Below, one piece after another: positions 1 to 7,560 of a stretch of 64,000 nt of DNA. Every line of letters starts with the position of its first letter. The first letter of the stretch is position 1. The position numbers and the translations under genes are program-made. Below the pieces are notes generated by a model. It ran no database searches and was not told the origin of the DNA. It saw only the letters and a list, made by a program, of their open reading frames with translations. The stretch is from Vibrio coralliilyticus ATCC BAA-450 (GTDB taxonomy: Bacteria; Pseudomonadota; Gammaproteobacteria; Enterobacterales; Vibrionaceae), in the NCBI RefSeq assembly GCF_000176135.1, contig NZ_ACZN01000013.1, positions 62,001-126,000 on the forward strand. Direction: 5' to 3'.

Positions 1-291
1 GTTCCCACTGTGGTAGCCCATTACGGTATCTAGCCACTCGTCGTGAGTACGTGAATGTTTTGAGGACGCAATCTTTGCCAATACCGCTTCGACTTCAATA
101 GGATCCAAACCTTGCCATGCCCACTGCATTCGACGCAGGTTTCGATACCATTTAAAGCCATCTTGTTCACGCTTTTCATCCAACATCGATTGGCTGCTGG
201 GCATGTATTGCGTCAGTGCGGAGGTTTCTTTGGCTTGTTTATGATTGGTGAACAGGGTTTCGGAGAGGTTTTTGCTCACTTCTTCAGACAT
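1..291 (-). CDS. frsA: FrsA-family esterase, N-terminal part (cut by window edge)
   Basis: The reverse strand reads an open frame of 97 codons from ATG at 291 to the window edge. It begins MSEEVSKNLSETLF, and contains WYRNLRR and a run ending GYHSGN, which I recognise as the N-terminal helical cap of Vibrio FrsA (YafA). FrsA is an alpha/beta-hydrolase linked to the fermentation/respiration balance. The family was once described as a cofactor-independent pyruvate decarboxylase; later work favours esterase activity. The catalytic serine region lies outside the window. No good Shine-Dalgarno sequence precedes the ATG. It lies downstream of gpt, as in other vibrios, but a terminator separates them. 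Confidence 0.85.
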   Translation of the reverse strand, partial: MSEEVSKNLSETLFTNHKQAKETSALTQYMPSSQSMLDEKREQDGFKWYRNLRRMQWAWQGLDPIEVEAVLAKIASSKHSRTHDEWLDTVMGYHSGN

Positions 292-447
292 AAGGAGGCC
301 TAGTTAGAATAATTTTCTACATTGTATACCTGTCACGATGTAAAAGGCAGGCCAGAGTCAAGGTTCACTGCATTAGTTCACGAAAAGTTATGATAGGAAA
401 GGAGAGGCAACATTGGGAAAACCACGAGAGGCAAATGGCAACCCAAC

Positions 448-473
448 AAAAAATGACCCATTAAGGGCCATTT
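448..473 (-). terminator. Rho-independent terminator after gpt
   Basis: Arms AAATGACCC (451-459) and GGGCCATTT (465-473) form a stem with a five-base loop. Read on the minus strand it is followed by a T-run, which ends the gpt transcript before frsA. Confidence 0.75.
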
Positions 474-500
474 CTCTTTTACTGAACAATCCGGTGAGGA

Positions 501-965
501 TTATTTTTGCTTGCGATTGATCGGCTCAGCGTACTGAATCGACATATCCCAAGGCTGCTCGATCCAAGTTTCCTGCGCGATATCAACCACGTAGTCATCA
601 AGAAGAGCTGCACCAGATGGTTTAGCACATACCGCAATCAGTTTTGCTTTCGGGTATAGCTCACGCAGCTTACGAGCGGTATCACCGCTGTCCACTAAAT
701 CTTCAACGATTAGGTAACCTTCACCGTCACCTTCTGGTGCTTTCAATACACTCATATCACGTTGATGATCGTGGTCGTAGCTAGAGATACAAATGGTATC
801 AACGTAACGAATACCCAGTTCACGAGCCAGAATTGCACCTGGAACAAGACCACCACGACTTACCGCCCAGATACCTTTCCACTGCTCTGCTGGCATTTGT
901 TGCTCAGCAAGCTCACGACAATAACTGTGCATTTGATCCCAAGTAATAATGAATTTCTTACTCAT
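501..965 (-). CDS. gpt: Xanthine-guanine phosphoribosyltransferase
   Basis: A 154-residue purine-salvage enzyme that condenses PRPP with xanthine or guanine (and more weakly hypoxanthine) to give XMP or GMP. It is cytosolic or peripherally membrane-associated. The type I PRTase PRPP-binding loop, [10 protein letters not shown], is at residues 87-96, and the [11 protein letters not shown] segment near the N-terminus is typical of Gpt. The length matches the family (about 152-155). It lies directly downstream of the purine permease and shares its direction, so uptake and salvage are neighbours. A weak stem-loop in the 80-bp gap may partly separate the two transcripts. Confidence 0.95.
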   Translation of the reverse strand: MSKKFIITWDQMHSYCRELAEQQMPAEQWKGIWAVSRGGLVPGAILARELGIRYVDTICISSYDHDHQRDMSVLKAPEGDGEGYLIVEDLVDSGDTARKLRELYPKAKLIAVCAKPSGAALLDDYVVDIAQETWIEQPWDMSIQYAEPINRKQK

Positions 966-983
966 TGTTCTAAACCTAATAAT

Positions 984-1015
984 AAAAAGTTGAGGGCCTG
1001 TCCATTCAACTCAAC
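984..1015 (-). terminator. Probable terminator after the purine permease
   Basis: GTTGAG (989-994) and CTCAAC (1010-1015) pair around a 15-base loop. On the minus strand the stem is followed by TTTTTATTATT. The stem is short, so read-through into gpt is plausible. Confidence 0.5.
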
Positions 1016-1045
1016 GTAGAACGCACAGCCCCTTGATGAAGCTCT

Positions 1046-2335
1046 TTAAGCAACAATGTATTTGAAGATAAAGATTGCCGACATCACCCACACACTAAGG
1101 GAAACGTCACGACCTTTACCACTGAATAATTTGATTGCCGCGTAAGCGATGAAGCCAAGAGAAATACCTTCCGCAATAGAGAAAGTCAGAGGCATCAGCA
1201 AACACGTCACAACAACTGGTGCCGCTTCTGTCAGGTCTCGCCAATCAATGCTCACCAAACCAGAAAGCATGAGGATCGCCACATAAAATAGCGCACCAGC
1301 CGTCGCATACGCAGGGATCATACCAGCCAATGGCGAGAAGAATAGAGCAAGTAGGAACAAAATACCAACTACAACAGCGGTTAGACCTGTGCGACCACCA
1401 GCGGCAACACCAGATACACTCTCAATGTAAGAAGTCGTGTTTGACGTGCCCAACAGAGCACCTACCGAAGTAGCAGTTGAGTCAGCAAGAAGTGCTTTAT
1501 TCAGACGAGGAATTTTACCATCTTTATCCATCAGACCTGCTTTTTGAGACACACCAACCAGCGTGCCAGCAGTATCAAATAAGTCGACGAAAAGGAAAGC
1601 AAAAACCACTGAAATCATACCGATCTCAAATACTGCAGAAAAATCCAACTGCATGAAGGTCGGTGCAATGCTTGGTGGCGTTGACATGATGCCACCCCAT
1701 TGCACATCACCAAACGCTAAACCTAAGCCAGTAACCGCCAAAATAGCGATCATCACCGCGCCTTTTACGCCACGGTGAACCAGTGCAATAGTCAGGAAGA
1801 AGCCAATTGAAGCTAGTACTGCAGGTAACGAAGTAATCGAGCCAAGAGAAACAAGTGTCGCCGGGTTATCAACCACGATACCTGCATTCTTTAACGCGAT
1901 AAATGCCAAGAACAAGCCAATACCCGCCGAAATACCCGTGCGCAAAGAAAGTGGGATGGAGTTTATGATCCACTCTCGGATCTTAAACACACTCAATAGA
2001 ATGAATAGCACACCGGATACAAATACTGCTGCTAATGCAACTTGCCATGTATATCCCATACCAAGAACAACGGCGTAGGTGAAAAAGGCGTTCAGCCCCA
2101 TTCCCGGAGCCTGGGCGATTGGGTAGTTAGCGACAAAGCCCATGATGAAACAGCCGATAGCCGCCGCTAAACAGGTCGCGACGAAGACAGCACCACGATC
2201 CATACCGGCATCAGCTAAAATAGCCGGGTTTACAAAGATGATGTAAGCCATGGTAAGGAAGGTTGTCATACCGGCTATGATCTCAGTTTTTACATTCGTT
2301 CCGTGTTCACTGAGCTTGAATATTTTTTCGAACAT
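1046..2335 (-). CDS. NCS2-family purine (adenine/hypoxanthine/guanine) permease
   Basis: A 429-residue polytopic inner-membrane protein of the AzgA-like (COG2252) branch of NCS2 proton-coupled nucleobase transporters. It opens with EHGTNVKTEIIAGMTTFLTMAYI, a hallmark of this branch, shown here as EHGTNVKTEI then IAGMTTFLTM. Later signatures are QAPGMGLNAFF and the segment DLFDTAGTLVGV. About 12-14 membrane segments are visible. Members move adenine, guanine or hypoxanthine; the exact substrate cannot be read from the sequence. Location directly upstream of gpt fits guanine or hypoxanthine supply. A PurR-like operator lies between the predicted -10 element and the start codon. Confidence 0.9.
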   Translation of the reverse strand: MFEKIFKLSEHGTNVKTEIIAGMTTFLTMAYIIFVNPAILADAGMDRGAVFVATCLAAAIGCFIMGFVANYPIAQAPGMGLNAFFTYAVVLGMGYTWQVALAAVFVSGVLFILLSVFKIREWIINSIPLSLRTGISAGIGLFLAFIALKNAGIVVDNPATLVSLGSITSLPAVLASIGFFLTIALVHRGVKGAVMIAILAVTGLGLAFGDVQWGGIMSTPPSIAPTFMQLDFSAVFEIGMISVVFAFLFVDLFDTAGTLVGVSQKAGLMDKDGKIPRLNKALLADSTATSVGALLGTSNTTSYIESVSGVAAGGRTGLTAVVVGILFLLALFFSPLAGMIPAYATAGALFYVAILMLSGLVSIDWRDLTEAAPVVVTCLLMPLTFSIAEGISLGFIAYAAIKLFSGKGRDVSLSVWVMSAIFIFKYIVA

Positions 2336-2355
2336 AATCGAATTCCAAAGGGTAA

Positions 2356-2371
2356 AAGTAAACGGTTGCGT
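2356..2371 (-). promoter_or_regulatory. PurR-like operator before the purine permease
   Basis: The minus strand reads ACGCAACCGTTTACTT, matching the E. coli PurR consensus ACGCAAACGTTTGCGT at 13 of 16 positions. It lies 20-36 bases before the ATG and just downstream of a TATAAT -10 element (minus strand, 2386-2391), a position suited to repression. Confidence 0.6.
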
Positions 2372-2412
2372 AATCGATTGGCGGGATTATAAAGTCTACA
2401 AATGGCAAATTC

Positions 2413-2449
2413 CAGATAGAATTAGGACTCTAATCAATATTTCTATCTG
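2413..2449. promoter_or_regulatory. Dyad over the -35 region of the purine permease promoter
   Basis: CAGATAGAA (2413-2421) and TTCTATCTG (2441-2449) are exact inverted repeats. A smaller pair, TTAG and CTAA, sits between them. The dyad lies just upstream of the TATAAT at 2386-2391. It could be an operator for a second regulator or part of the upstream DNA structure; the factor is unknown. Confidence 0.4.
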
Positions 2450-2687
2450 TAAAACTTGCTCTCAAACGCCCCACCTAAGTGAACATTAGTAAAAAATCCT
2501 ATTAGTTCAATACATAACAGTGATGTACCTACGAGCCTTTGAAAGGTGATTTTTTCAACCATGTCGTAAACTTACATTGAAGAAAAAGCCCTGAAACGAG
2601 ATTGGATATGTGTTTATGCGAATAAAATGAAGCAAAGCTGATGAGAATAGAGAAATCATGCCATTGCGGCAGACATTTTCAGCAGAT

Positions 2688-2715
2688 AAAAAAACGCCAC
2701 TCAAATTGAGTGGCG
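2688..2715 (-). terminator. Strong terminator of a small intergenic transcript
   Basis: CGCCACTC (2695-2702) and GAGTGGCG (2708-2715) form a perfect eight-base-pair stem. On the minus strand it is followed by seven T residues. No annotated-size gene lies upstream, so it must serve the small transcript at 2.8-3.0 kb. Confidence 0.85.
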
Positions 2716-2801
2716 GTTGAATCATGTCAGCAAATTAGGAGCTGTAATAAAATTCCAATTATAGGGGTGAACAAACTTGTTCGAGAGTCACAAGCTCGGA
2801 A

Positions 2802-2888
2802 TTAGTAACCGAAGCTCGTTGGATATGCAAAATTGCCAGTGTAAACAGAGTTGTTTATCCAGAATGTTGCACTTGGTAAACCTTTCAT
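2802..2888 (-). CDS. Putative 28-residue small protein, function unknown
   Basis: An ATG at 2888 is preceded by AAGGTGAT at 2893-2900, a good Shine-Dalgarno spacing. The 28-codon frame starts MKGLPSATFW and ends NFAYPTSFGY before TAA. The peptide is rich in aromatic and small polar residues, has no obvious signal peptide or membrane helix, and matches no family I can name. It sits inside a self-contained unit: promoter at 3008-3035, leader of about 110 bases with several potential short stems, the ORF, then a strong terminator at 2688-2715. Alternatives are a leader peptide or a small RNA in which the ORF is incidental. Confidence 0.5.
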   Translation of the reverse strand: MKGLPSATFWINNSVYTGNFAYPTSFGY

Positions 2889-3007
2889 AACTATCACCTT
2901 CTAAATCAATGAAAACAGATAACAAATATTGATTTCTCAGTTCCTTGGAGGCGACAAATCGGACTCATCCTTTGAGCATTTTCTCTTCGCTTTCGAAGTT
3001 GGTTACT

Positions 3008-3035
3008 AATATACCCCAAAGAAAATTAATTACAA
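3008..3035 (-). promoter_or_regulatory. Predicted promoter of the small intergenic transcript
   Basis: On the minus strand TTGTAA (3030-3035) and TATATT (3008-3013) are 16 bases apart, giving a start near 3001. The transcript would run about 310 bases to the terminator at 2688. Confidence 0.45.
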
Positions 3036-3043
3036 CAACAAAA

Positions 3044-3057
3044 GTGACAAAAGTCAC
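3044..3057. promoter_or_regulatory. CRP-like site
   Basis: GTGA, six bases, TCAC (GTGACAAAAGTCAC) is a perfect CRP core palindrome. Its centre is about 50 bases upstream of the predicted start of the small transcript and about 300 bases upstream of pepD. The -50 spacing is not one of the classic CRP positions. Confidence 0.45.
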
Positions 3058-3225
3058 ATAAATTTCAAAAAATGACTCAGATCAAATGATTTTAGTAATT
3101 AAATTACAGAAATATTAATTTAGATATTACTTTTATTACACTCAATAAGAATACAGTCTCACATGGAAAAATCATTGAATCTAGGTTCTGTGATGACAGC
3201 GAAACATTTCGTTTCTGCTTTTACT

Positions 3226-3245
3226 ACTACCTAACCTTAGGTAGT
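3226..3245. promoter_or_regulatory. Perfect 9-bp dyad upstream of pepD
   Basis: ACTACCTAA, CC, TTAGGTAGT is an exact inverted repeat about 105 bases before the pepD start. There is no T-run, so it is not a terminator. It is a candidate operator; I do not recognise the cognate regulator. Confidence 0.4.
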
Positions 3246-3351
3246 GCTATTCTGTGCCTCTCTACCCAATAGGTCAGATTTGGTTTTTTGTTCGTTTAAT
3301 TAACGCAATTACCTAACAAGATCTGGCATTATTATGATTAAGGAGTCATCC

Positions 3352-4824
3352 GTGTCTGAATTCCATTCTGAAATCAGCAACTTATCACCTGCACCATTAT
3401 GGCAGTTTTTCGATAAGATCTGCTCTATCCCTCACCCTTCTAAACATGAAGAAGCGCTCGCTCAATACATTGTGGGCTGGGCGACTGAGCAAGGCCTAGA
3501 TGTCCGTCGCGATCCGACGGGCAATGTTTTCATTAAAAAGCCAGCAACACCTGGCATGGAAAACAAGAAGGGCGTAGTTCTTCAAGCACACATCGATATG
3601 GTGCCGCAAAAGAATGAAGACACGGATCATGACTTCACTAAAGATCCTATCCAACCTTATATAGACGGTGAATGGGTAACCGCAAAAGGGACCACTCTAG
3701 GTGCAGACAACGGTATGGGTATGGCGTCTTGCCTAGCAGTACTGGCATCTACCGATATTAAACACGGCCCGATTGAAGTACTTCTGACTATTGATGAAGA
3801 AGCAGGTATGACAGGTGCCTTTGGCCTGGAAGCAGGCTGGTTAGAAGGTGAGATTCTGCTGAACACCGACTCTGAGCAAGAAGGCGAAGTCTACATGGGC
3901 TGTGCAGGCGGCATTGATGGCGAAATGACGTTTGACATCAAGCGCGAAGCGATCCCTGCGGGCTACGTAACTCGTCAGTTGGTATTGAAAGGTCTGAAAG
4001 GCGGTCACTCTGGTTGTGATATCCATACTGGTCGAGGTAATGCGAACAAACTTGTCGCTCGTTTCCTAGCCGGTCACGCACAAGAGCTGGATCTACGTAT
4101 GGTTGAATTCCGTGGCGGTAGCCTGCGTAATGCGATTCCGCGTGAAGCGTTCGTGACTGTCGCTATCCCTGCTGAAAATGAAGCTAAGCTTGCTGAACTA
4201 TTCAACTTCTACACTGACTTACTGAAGCAGGAGTTAGGAAAAGTAGAAACAGACATCGTTTCATTCAACGAAGCCATCGAAACCAGCGAGCAAGTACTGG
4301 CGATTGCTGATCAGCAACGTTTTATCGCTGCACTGAATGCTTGTCCTAACGGCGTGATCCGCATGAGTGACGAGATCGAAGGCGTTGTAGAAACATCTCT
4401 GAACGTGGGCGTTGTGACCACAGAACGCGATAAGATCAACGTACTTTGCCTAGTTCGTTCATTGATTGACTCAGGTCGTCATCAAGTTGAAAGCATGCTG
4501 ACATCCGTAGCGGAGCTGGCAGGAGCTAAGATTGTTTTCTCTGGCGCATACCCTGGCTGGAAACCAGATGCAGACTCTGAAATCATGGCTATCTTCCGTG
4601 ATATGTACGAAGGCATTTACGGCCATAAGCCAAACATCATGGTCATTCATGCTGGTCTAGAGTGTGGCCTGTTTAAAGAACCGTACCCGAACATGGACAT
4701 GGTTTCTTTTGGTCCAACGATCAAATTCCCACACTCGCCAGACGAGAAAGTGAAAATCGACACGGTTGCTCTATTCTGGGATCAAATGGTCGCGCTATTG
4801 GAAGCGATTCCAGAGAAAGCCTAA
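3352..4824 (+). CDS. pepD: Aminoacyl-histidine dipeptidase (peptidase D)
   Basis: A cytosolic di-zinc M20C dipeptidase that cleaves Xaa-His dipeptides such as carnosine. I take the GTG at 3352 as the start because AAGGAG at 3340-3345 is correctly placed for it and the product (490 residues, MSEFHSEISN...) matches the Vibrio alginolyticus enzyme in length; the ATG at 3334 would place this AAGGAG inside the gene. Metal and catalytic residues are visible: H80 and D82 in AHIDMVP, GADNG, the DEEAG glutamates, NTDSEQEGE, and the last histidine in FPHSPDEKV. It is monocistronic and closed by a terminator at 4853-4881. Confidence 0.95.
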   Translation: MSEFHSEISNLSPAPLWQFFDKICSIPHPSKHEEALAQYIVGWATEQGLDVRRDPTGNVFIKKPATPGMENKKGVVLQAHIDMVPQKNEDTDHDFTKDPIQPYIDGEWVTAKGTTLGADNGMGMASCLAVLASTDIKHGPIEVLLTIDEEAGMTGAFGLEAGWLEGEILLNTDSEQEGEVYMGCAGGIDGEMTFDIKREAIPAGYVTRQLVLKGLKGGHSGCDIHTGRGNANKLVARFLAGHAQELDLRMVEFRGGSLRNAIPREAFVTVAIPAENEAKLAELFNFYTDLLKQELGKVETDIVSFNEAIETSEQVLAIADQQRFIAALNACPNGVIRMSDEIEGVVETSLNVGVVTTERDKINVLCLVRSLIDSGRHQVESMLTSVAELAGAKIVFSGAYPGWKPDADSEIMAIFRDMYEGIYGHKPNIMVIHAGLECGLFKEPYPNMDMVSFGPTIKFPHSPDEKVKIDTVALFWDQMVALLEAIPEKA

Positions 4825-4852
4825 CCCGCTCGTCCTATAGAAAAACTAGTCA

Positions 4853-4881
4853 AAAGCCAGTGGGAAACCGCTGGCTTTTTT
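4853..4881 (+). terminator. Terminator after pepD
   Basis: AAAGCCAG and CTGGCTTT pair around TGGGAAACCG and are followed by a T-run. Confidence 0.85.
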
Positions 4882-5016
4882 GTTATCGACTTTAATAATC
4901 AATTTTTGTCGTCACGGTGAAATTAATTCGTTAGTCACCCTCACCTCTCGCTGATACAGTCGCCGCCGTTGAAGCGCCATAGGCAATCCATCTTGCCCAC
5001 TTCAACCCCTATAACA

Positions 5017-5064
5017 GATACACGCTATCCGTTGTATCGGGGGATGCTCGGTTCTCAGAGCATC
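5017..5064 (+). promoter_or_regulatory. Tandem stem-loops in the rimB leader
   Basis: GATACA (5017-5022) pairs with TGTATC (5033-5038), and GATGCTC (5043-5049) pairs with GAGCATC (5058-5064). The second hairpin ends about 31 bases before the rimB ATG and lacks a long T-run. This looks like a structured mRNA leader rather than a terminator; its role is unknown. Confidence 0.4.
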
Positions 5065-5095
5065 TTGATTACTTTCTCAATGTAAATGAAATGCA

Positions 5096-5539
5096 ATGAA
5101 CGAAAAACTGCTAGTGGGCTGGCGAGAAACCCTGAGCCTTCCTGAGTTAGGTATAGAAAAGATCAAGGCAAAAATTGATACCGGAGCCAGAACTTCGTGT
5201 CTGCACACATTCAAAGTCGAGAGTTTCCATAAGGGTGCTGAGCTATGGGTCAGATTCTGGATTCATCCTTTGCAGCGTGATAACTCACAAGAGGTAGTGT
5301 GCGAAGCCAAAGTCATCGACCAACGTGTTGTACGCGATTCTGGAGGCCATGAGGAAACACGTTATGTAATTGAATCGACAATACGACTCGGTCAGCAAAG
5401 TTGGAAAGCGGAGTTGACGTTAACCAATCGTGAAAACATGGCATTTCGCATGTTGTTAGGCCGTACTGCAATGCACCATCGCATGCTTGTCGACCCTGTT
5501 AAATCGTTTTTAGTCCCCTTCGAGGAAAACCAACAATGA
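5096..5539 (+). CDS. rimB: RimB-like ATP-dependent zinc protease family protein
   Basis: A 147-residue protein of the retropepsin-like family annotated as ATP-dependent zinc protease and called RimB in the Pseudomonas rim operon. The aspartyl-protease-like motif DTGARTS starts at residue 28, followed by CLHTF, and the LLGRTAM segment near residue 120 is typical. In Pseudomonas, RimB works with the glutamate ligase RimK in modifying ribosomal protein S6. Here its stop overlaps the rimK start (ATGA), so the two are translationally coupled. The proteolytic target in Vibrio is not established. No strong Shine-Dalgarno sequence is visible before the ATG. Confidence 0.85.
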   Translation: MNEKLLVGWRETLSLPELGIEKIKAKIDTGARTSCLHTFKVESFHKGAELWVRFWIHPLQRDNSQEVVCEAKVIDQRVVRDSGGHEETRYVIESTIRLGQQSWKAELTLTNRENMAFRMLLGRTAMHHRMLVDPVKSFLVPFEENQQ

Positions 5540-6441
5540 AAATCGGTATTCTGTCTCGCAACGCCAATCTGTACTCAACCAAGCGTTTGATCGAAGCGTG
5601 TCAGAAACGTGGCCACGACGTAAAAGTGATCGACGCGCTACGCTGCTACATGAACATTAACTCGGATAAACCTGAGATTCACTTTAAAGGCGAAGAGTTA
5701 TCGGGGTTCGATGCCATTATTCCACGTATTGGTGCATCCGTGACTTTTTACGGCACAGCTGTACTGCGACAATTTGAAATGATGGGGGTTTACCCAGTCA
5801 ACGAGTCAGTGGCTATTACGCGCTCGCGCGACAAACTGCGTTCTATGCAGTTACTGTCTCGTAAAGGCATAGGTATGCCGGTTACCGGATTTGCTAGCAA
5901 ACCCGATGATGTCAAAGACTTACTAGACATGGTCGGCGGAGCTCCAGTCGTGATCAAATTGCTTGAAGGCACTCAAGGCATTGGCGTGGTGTTAGCTGAA
6001 ACACGTAAAGCAGCAGAAAGTGTTGTCGAGGCTTTCATGGGACTGAAAGCCAACATCATGGTTCAGGAGTACATTAAGGAAGCTGGTGGTGCTGACATTC
6101 GATGCTTTGTGATTGGTGATAAAGTGATCGCGGCAATGAAGCGTCAGGGCGCAGAAGGTGAGTTCCGTTCTAATCTGCACCGCGGTGGCAGCGCGTCACT
6201 CATCAAAATAACCCCAGAAGAGCGTCGTACTGCGATTGCTGCGGCAAAAGTCATGGGGCTCAACGTTGCTGGAGTGGATCTACTAAGATCGGAACGGGGC
6301 CCTTTGGTGATGGAAGTCAACTCTTCACCAGGTTTAGAAGGTATTGAAGCAGCAACAGGCAAAGACATTGCAGGCATGATCGTCGAGTTTATCGAGAAAA
6401 ATGCCTCAACCAAAAGGACTAGAACTCGTGGCAAAGGCTAA
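5536..6441 (+). CDS. rimK: RimK alpha-L-glutamate ligase (ATP-grasp)
   Basis: A 301-residue ATP-grasp ligase that adds glutamate residues to the C-terminus of ribosomal protein S6 in E. coli and can make poly-alpha-glutamate. The N-terminal pre-ATP-grasp domain ([17 protein letters not shown]) is followed by the nucleotide- and Mg-binding parts: [27 protein letters not shown] and [13 protein letters not shown]. Length equals that of E. coli RimK (300). It overlaps rimB by four bases and the next gene by about 40 (or 14 if that gene starts at the GTG at 6428). The three form one operon. Confidence 0.95.
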   Translation: MKIGILSRNANLYSTKRLIEACQKRGHDVKVIDALRCYMNINSDKPEIHFKGEELSGFDAIIPRIGASVTFYGTAVLRQFEMMGVYPVNESVAITRSRDKLRSMQLLSRKGIGMPVTGFASKPDDVKDLLDMVGGAPVVIKLLEGTQGIGVVLAETRKAAESVVEAFMGLKANIMVQEYIKEAGGADIRCFVIGDKVIAAMKRQGAEGEFRSNLHRGGSASLIKITPEERRTAIAAAKVMGLNVAGVDLLRSERGPLVMEVNSSPGLEGIEAATGKDIAGMIVEFIEKNASTKRTRTRGKG

Positions 6442-7492
6442 GATCAATCGCGTGTTTGACATTCTCGGCGAGCAAATCTCGCCGGGACAAAGAAAGGTGG
6501 TAGAGCTAGAGTCAGCAAAACTCTATACCCACTCTCCTTTGTCGATCCCAATCGAAGTCACCAATGGGAAATTTGCAGGGCCAACTCTGATGGTTAATGC
6601 CGCCATCCATGGTGATGAACTCAATGGCGTAGAGATAGTCCGTCAGTTAATCAACACCATTGATGCACAAAAACTAAAAGGCACTGTGATCGCAGTGCCT
6701 ATCGTTAACGTGTTTGGCTTTATTCATAAATCACGTTATTTGCCCGATAGGCGTGACCTGAACCGCTGTTTTCCCGGCAGTGAGAAAGGTTCGCTGGCTT
6801 CTCGCATGGCAAGCGCTTTCTTCAATCAGGTGGCAAAACGTTGTGACTATATTCTCGACTTACATACTGGTGCGATTCATCGTACTAACTTACCGCAGAT
6901 TCGGGCAGACCTAAGCAATCCTGAAACGCTGCGAATTGCACAGGCCTTTGCCACCCCAGTCATTGTGGATGCCCCTTTAAGAGATGGCTCACTGCGCAGC
7001 GAGGCCGAGCGTCTGGGGATCCCAGTGCTGACTTACGAAGCAGGAGAAGCACTGCGATTTGAGCCTATTTGCATCAATGCCGGTTATATCGGCGTGAAAC
7101 GTGTAATGCAAGCAATTGGCATGTTACGACCAAGCCGTAAAAAGCTTCCAGAGCCCGTTATCGCCAAATCCACCAGTTGGATACGAGCGGAAAGCGATGG
7201 GATTCTGCGTACCGTAGTGACATTAGGTGAAAAGGTAACGAAAGGCCAAACATTAGCCTTCATAAGCGCCCCACTGGGACACAGTGAAATTGAGCTAAAA
7301 GCTCATAAAGGCGGCATTGTGATTGGCCAACAAACTCTTCCCTTAGTCAATGAAGGGGATGCCGTGTTTCATTTGGCCTATTTTGTCGAAGATGACCAAC
7401 AAGTGGAACAGGTTGTAGAAGAGTTCATTGAAGAGGTGATCGACTCCGATCTGGAACCGCTAACAACAGGTCAAATTCAATCTTCAATCTAA
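6401..7492 (+). CDS. Succinylglutamate desuccinylase/aspartoacylase (M14-like) family zinc hydrolase
   Basis: A 363-residue zinc hydrolase of the AstE/AspA branch of the M14 carboxypeptidase fold. Zinc ligands H70 and E73 are in [11 protein letters not shown] and H155 in DLHTG. A YEAGEA segment near 212-217 should carry the catalytic glutamate. The last 100 residues form a biotinyl/lipoyl-like beta domain ([13 protein letters not shown]), common in this subfamily. It lies in the rimBK operon, not in an arginine-catabolism cluster, so a role in removing glutamate or N-acyl groups from RimK products is an attractive inference. The start may instead be the GTG at 6428, which has AAGGAC upstream. 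Confidence 0.85.
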   Translation: MPQPKGLELVAKAKINRVFDILGEQISPGQRKVVELESAKLYTHSPLSIPIEVTNGKFAGPTLMVNAAIHGDELNGVEIVRQLINTIDAQKLKGTVIAVPIVNVFGFIHKSRYLPDRRDLNRCFPGSEKGSLASRMASAFFNQVAKRCDYILDLHTGAIHRTNLPQIRADLSNPETLRIAQAFATPVIVDAPLRDGSLRSEAERLGIPVLTYEAGEALRFEPICINAGYIGVKRVMQAIGMLRPSRKKLPEPVIAKSTSWIRAESDGILRTVVTLGEKVTKGQTLAFISAPLGHSEIELKAHKGGIVIGQQTLPLVNEGDAVFHLAYFVEDDQQVEQVVEEFIEEVIDSDLEPLTTGQIQSSI

Positions 7493-7495
7493 GCA

Positions 7496-7535
7496 AGAAA
7501 ACCGCTTACACCTTTTATGATGTAAGCGGTTTTCT
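7496..7535. terminator. Bidirectional terminator between the M14 gene and the NSS transporter
   Basis: AGAAAACCGCTTACA (7496-7510) and TGTAAGCGGTTTTCT (7521-7535) are perfect 15-base arms with A- and T-rich outer ends, so the element works for both convergent transcripts. Confidence 0.9.
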
Positions 7536-7560
7536 CTTTAAATATCGCCTGTTAAGTTGC

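Larger units (their letters stand above)
2336..3351. other. Long intergenic region: purine permease to pepD
   Basis: About 1 kb without a conventional gene. From left to right it holds the permease promoter with its PurR-like site and dyad, a quiet AT-rich stretch (2450-2687), a minus-strand small transcription unit (2688-3057: terminator, 28-codon ORF, structured leader, promoter, CRP-like site), then the region upstream of pepD with a perfect dyad at 3226-3245. Confidence 0.6.

Noticed and set aside
762..1019. 85-codon plus-strand frame
   Set aside because: Antisense to gpt, which is certain.
2336..2490. Possible purine riboswitch before the NCS2 permease
   Set aside because: The conserved purine-aptamer core is absent; the elements seen are better explained as a PurR-like operator and a DNA dyad.
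2889..3005. Cyclic-di-GMP-I (GEMM) riboswitch in the leader of the 28-codon ORF
   Set aside because: There is a GAAA-containing stem, but the conserved core segments of GEMM are not present.
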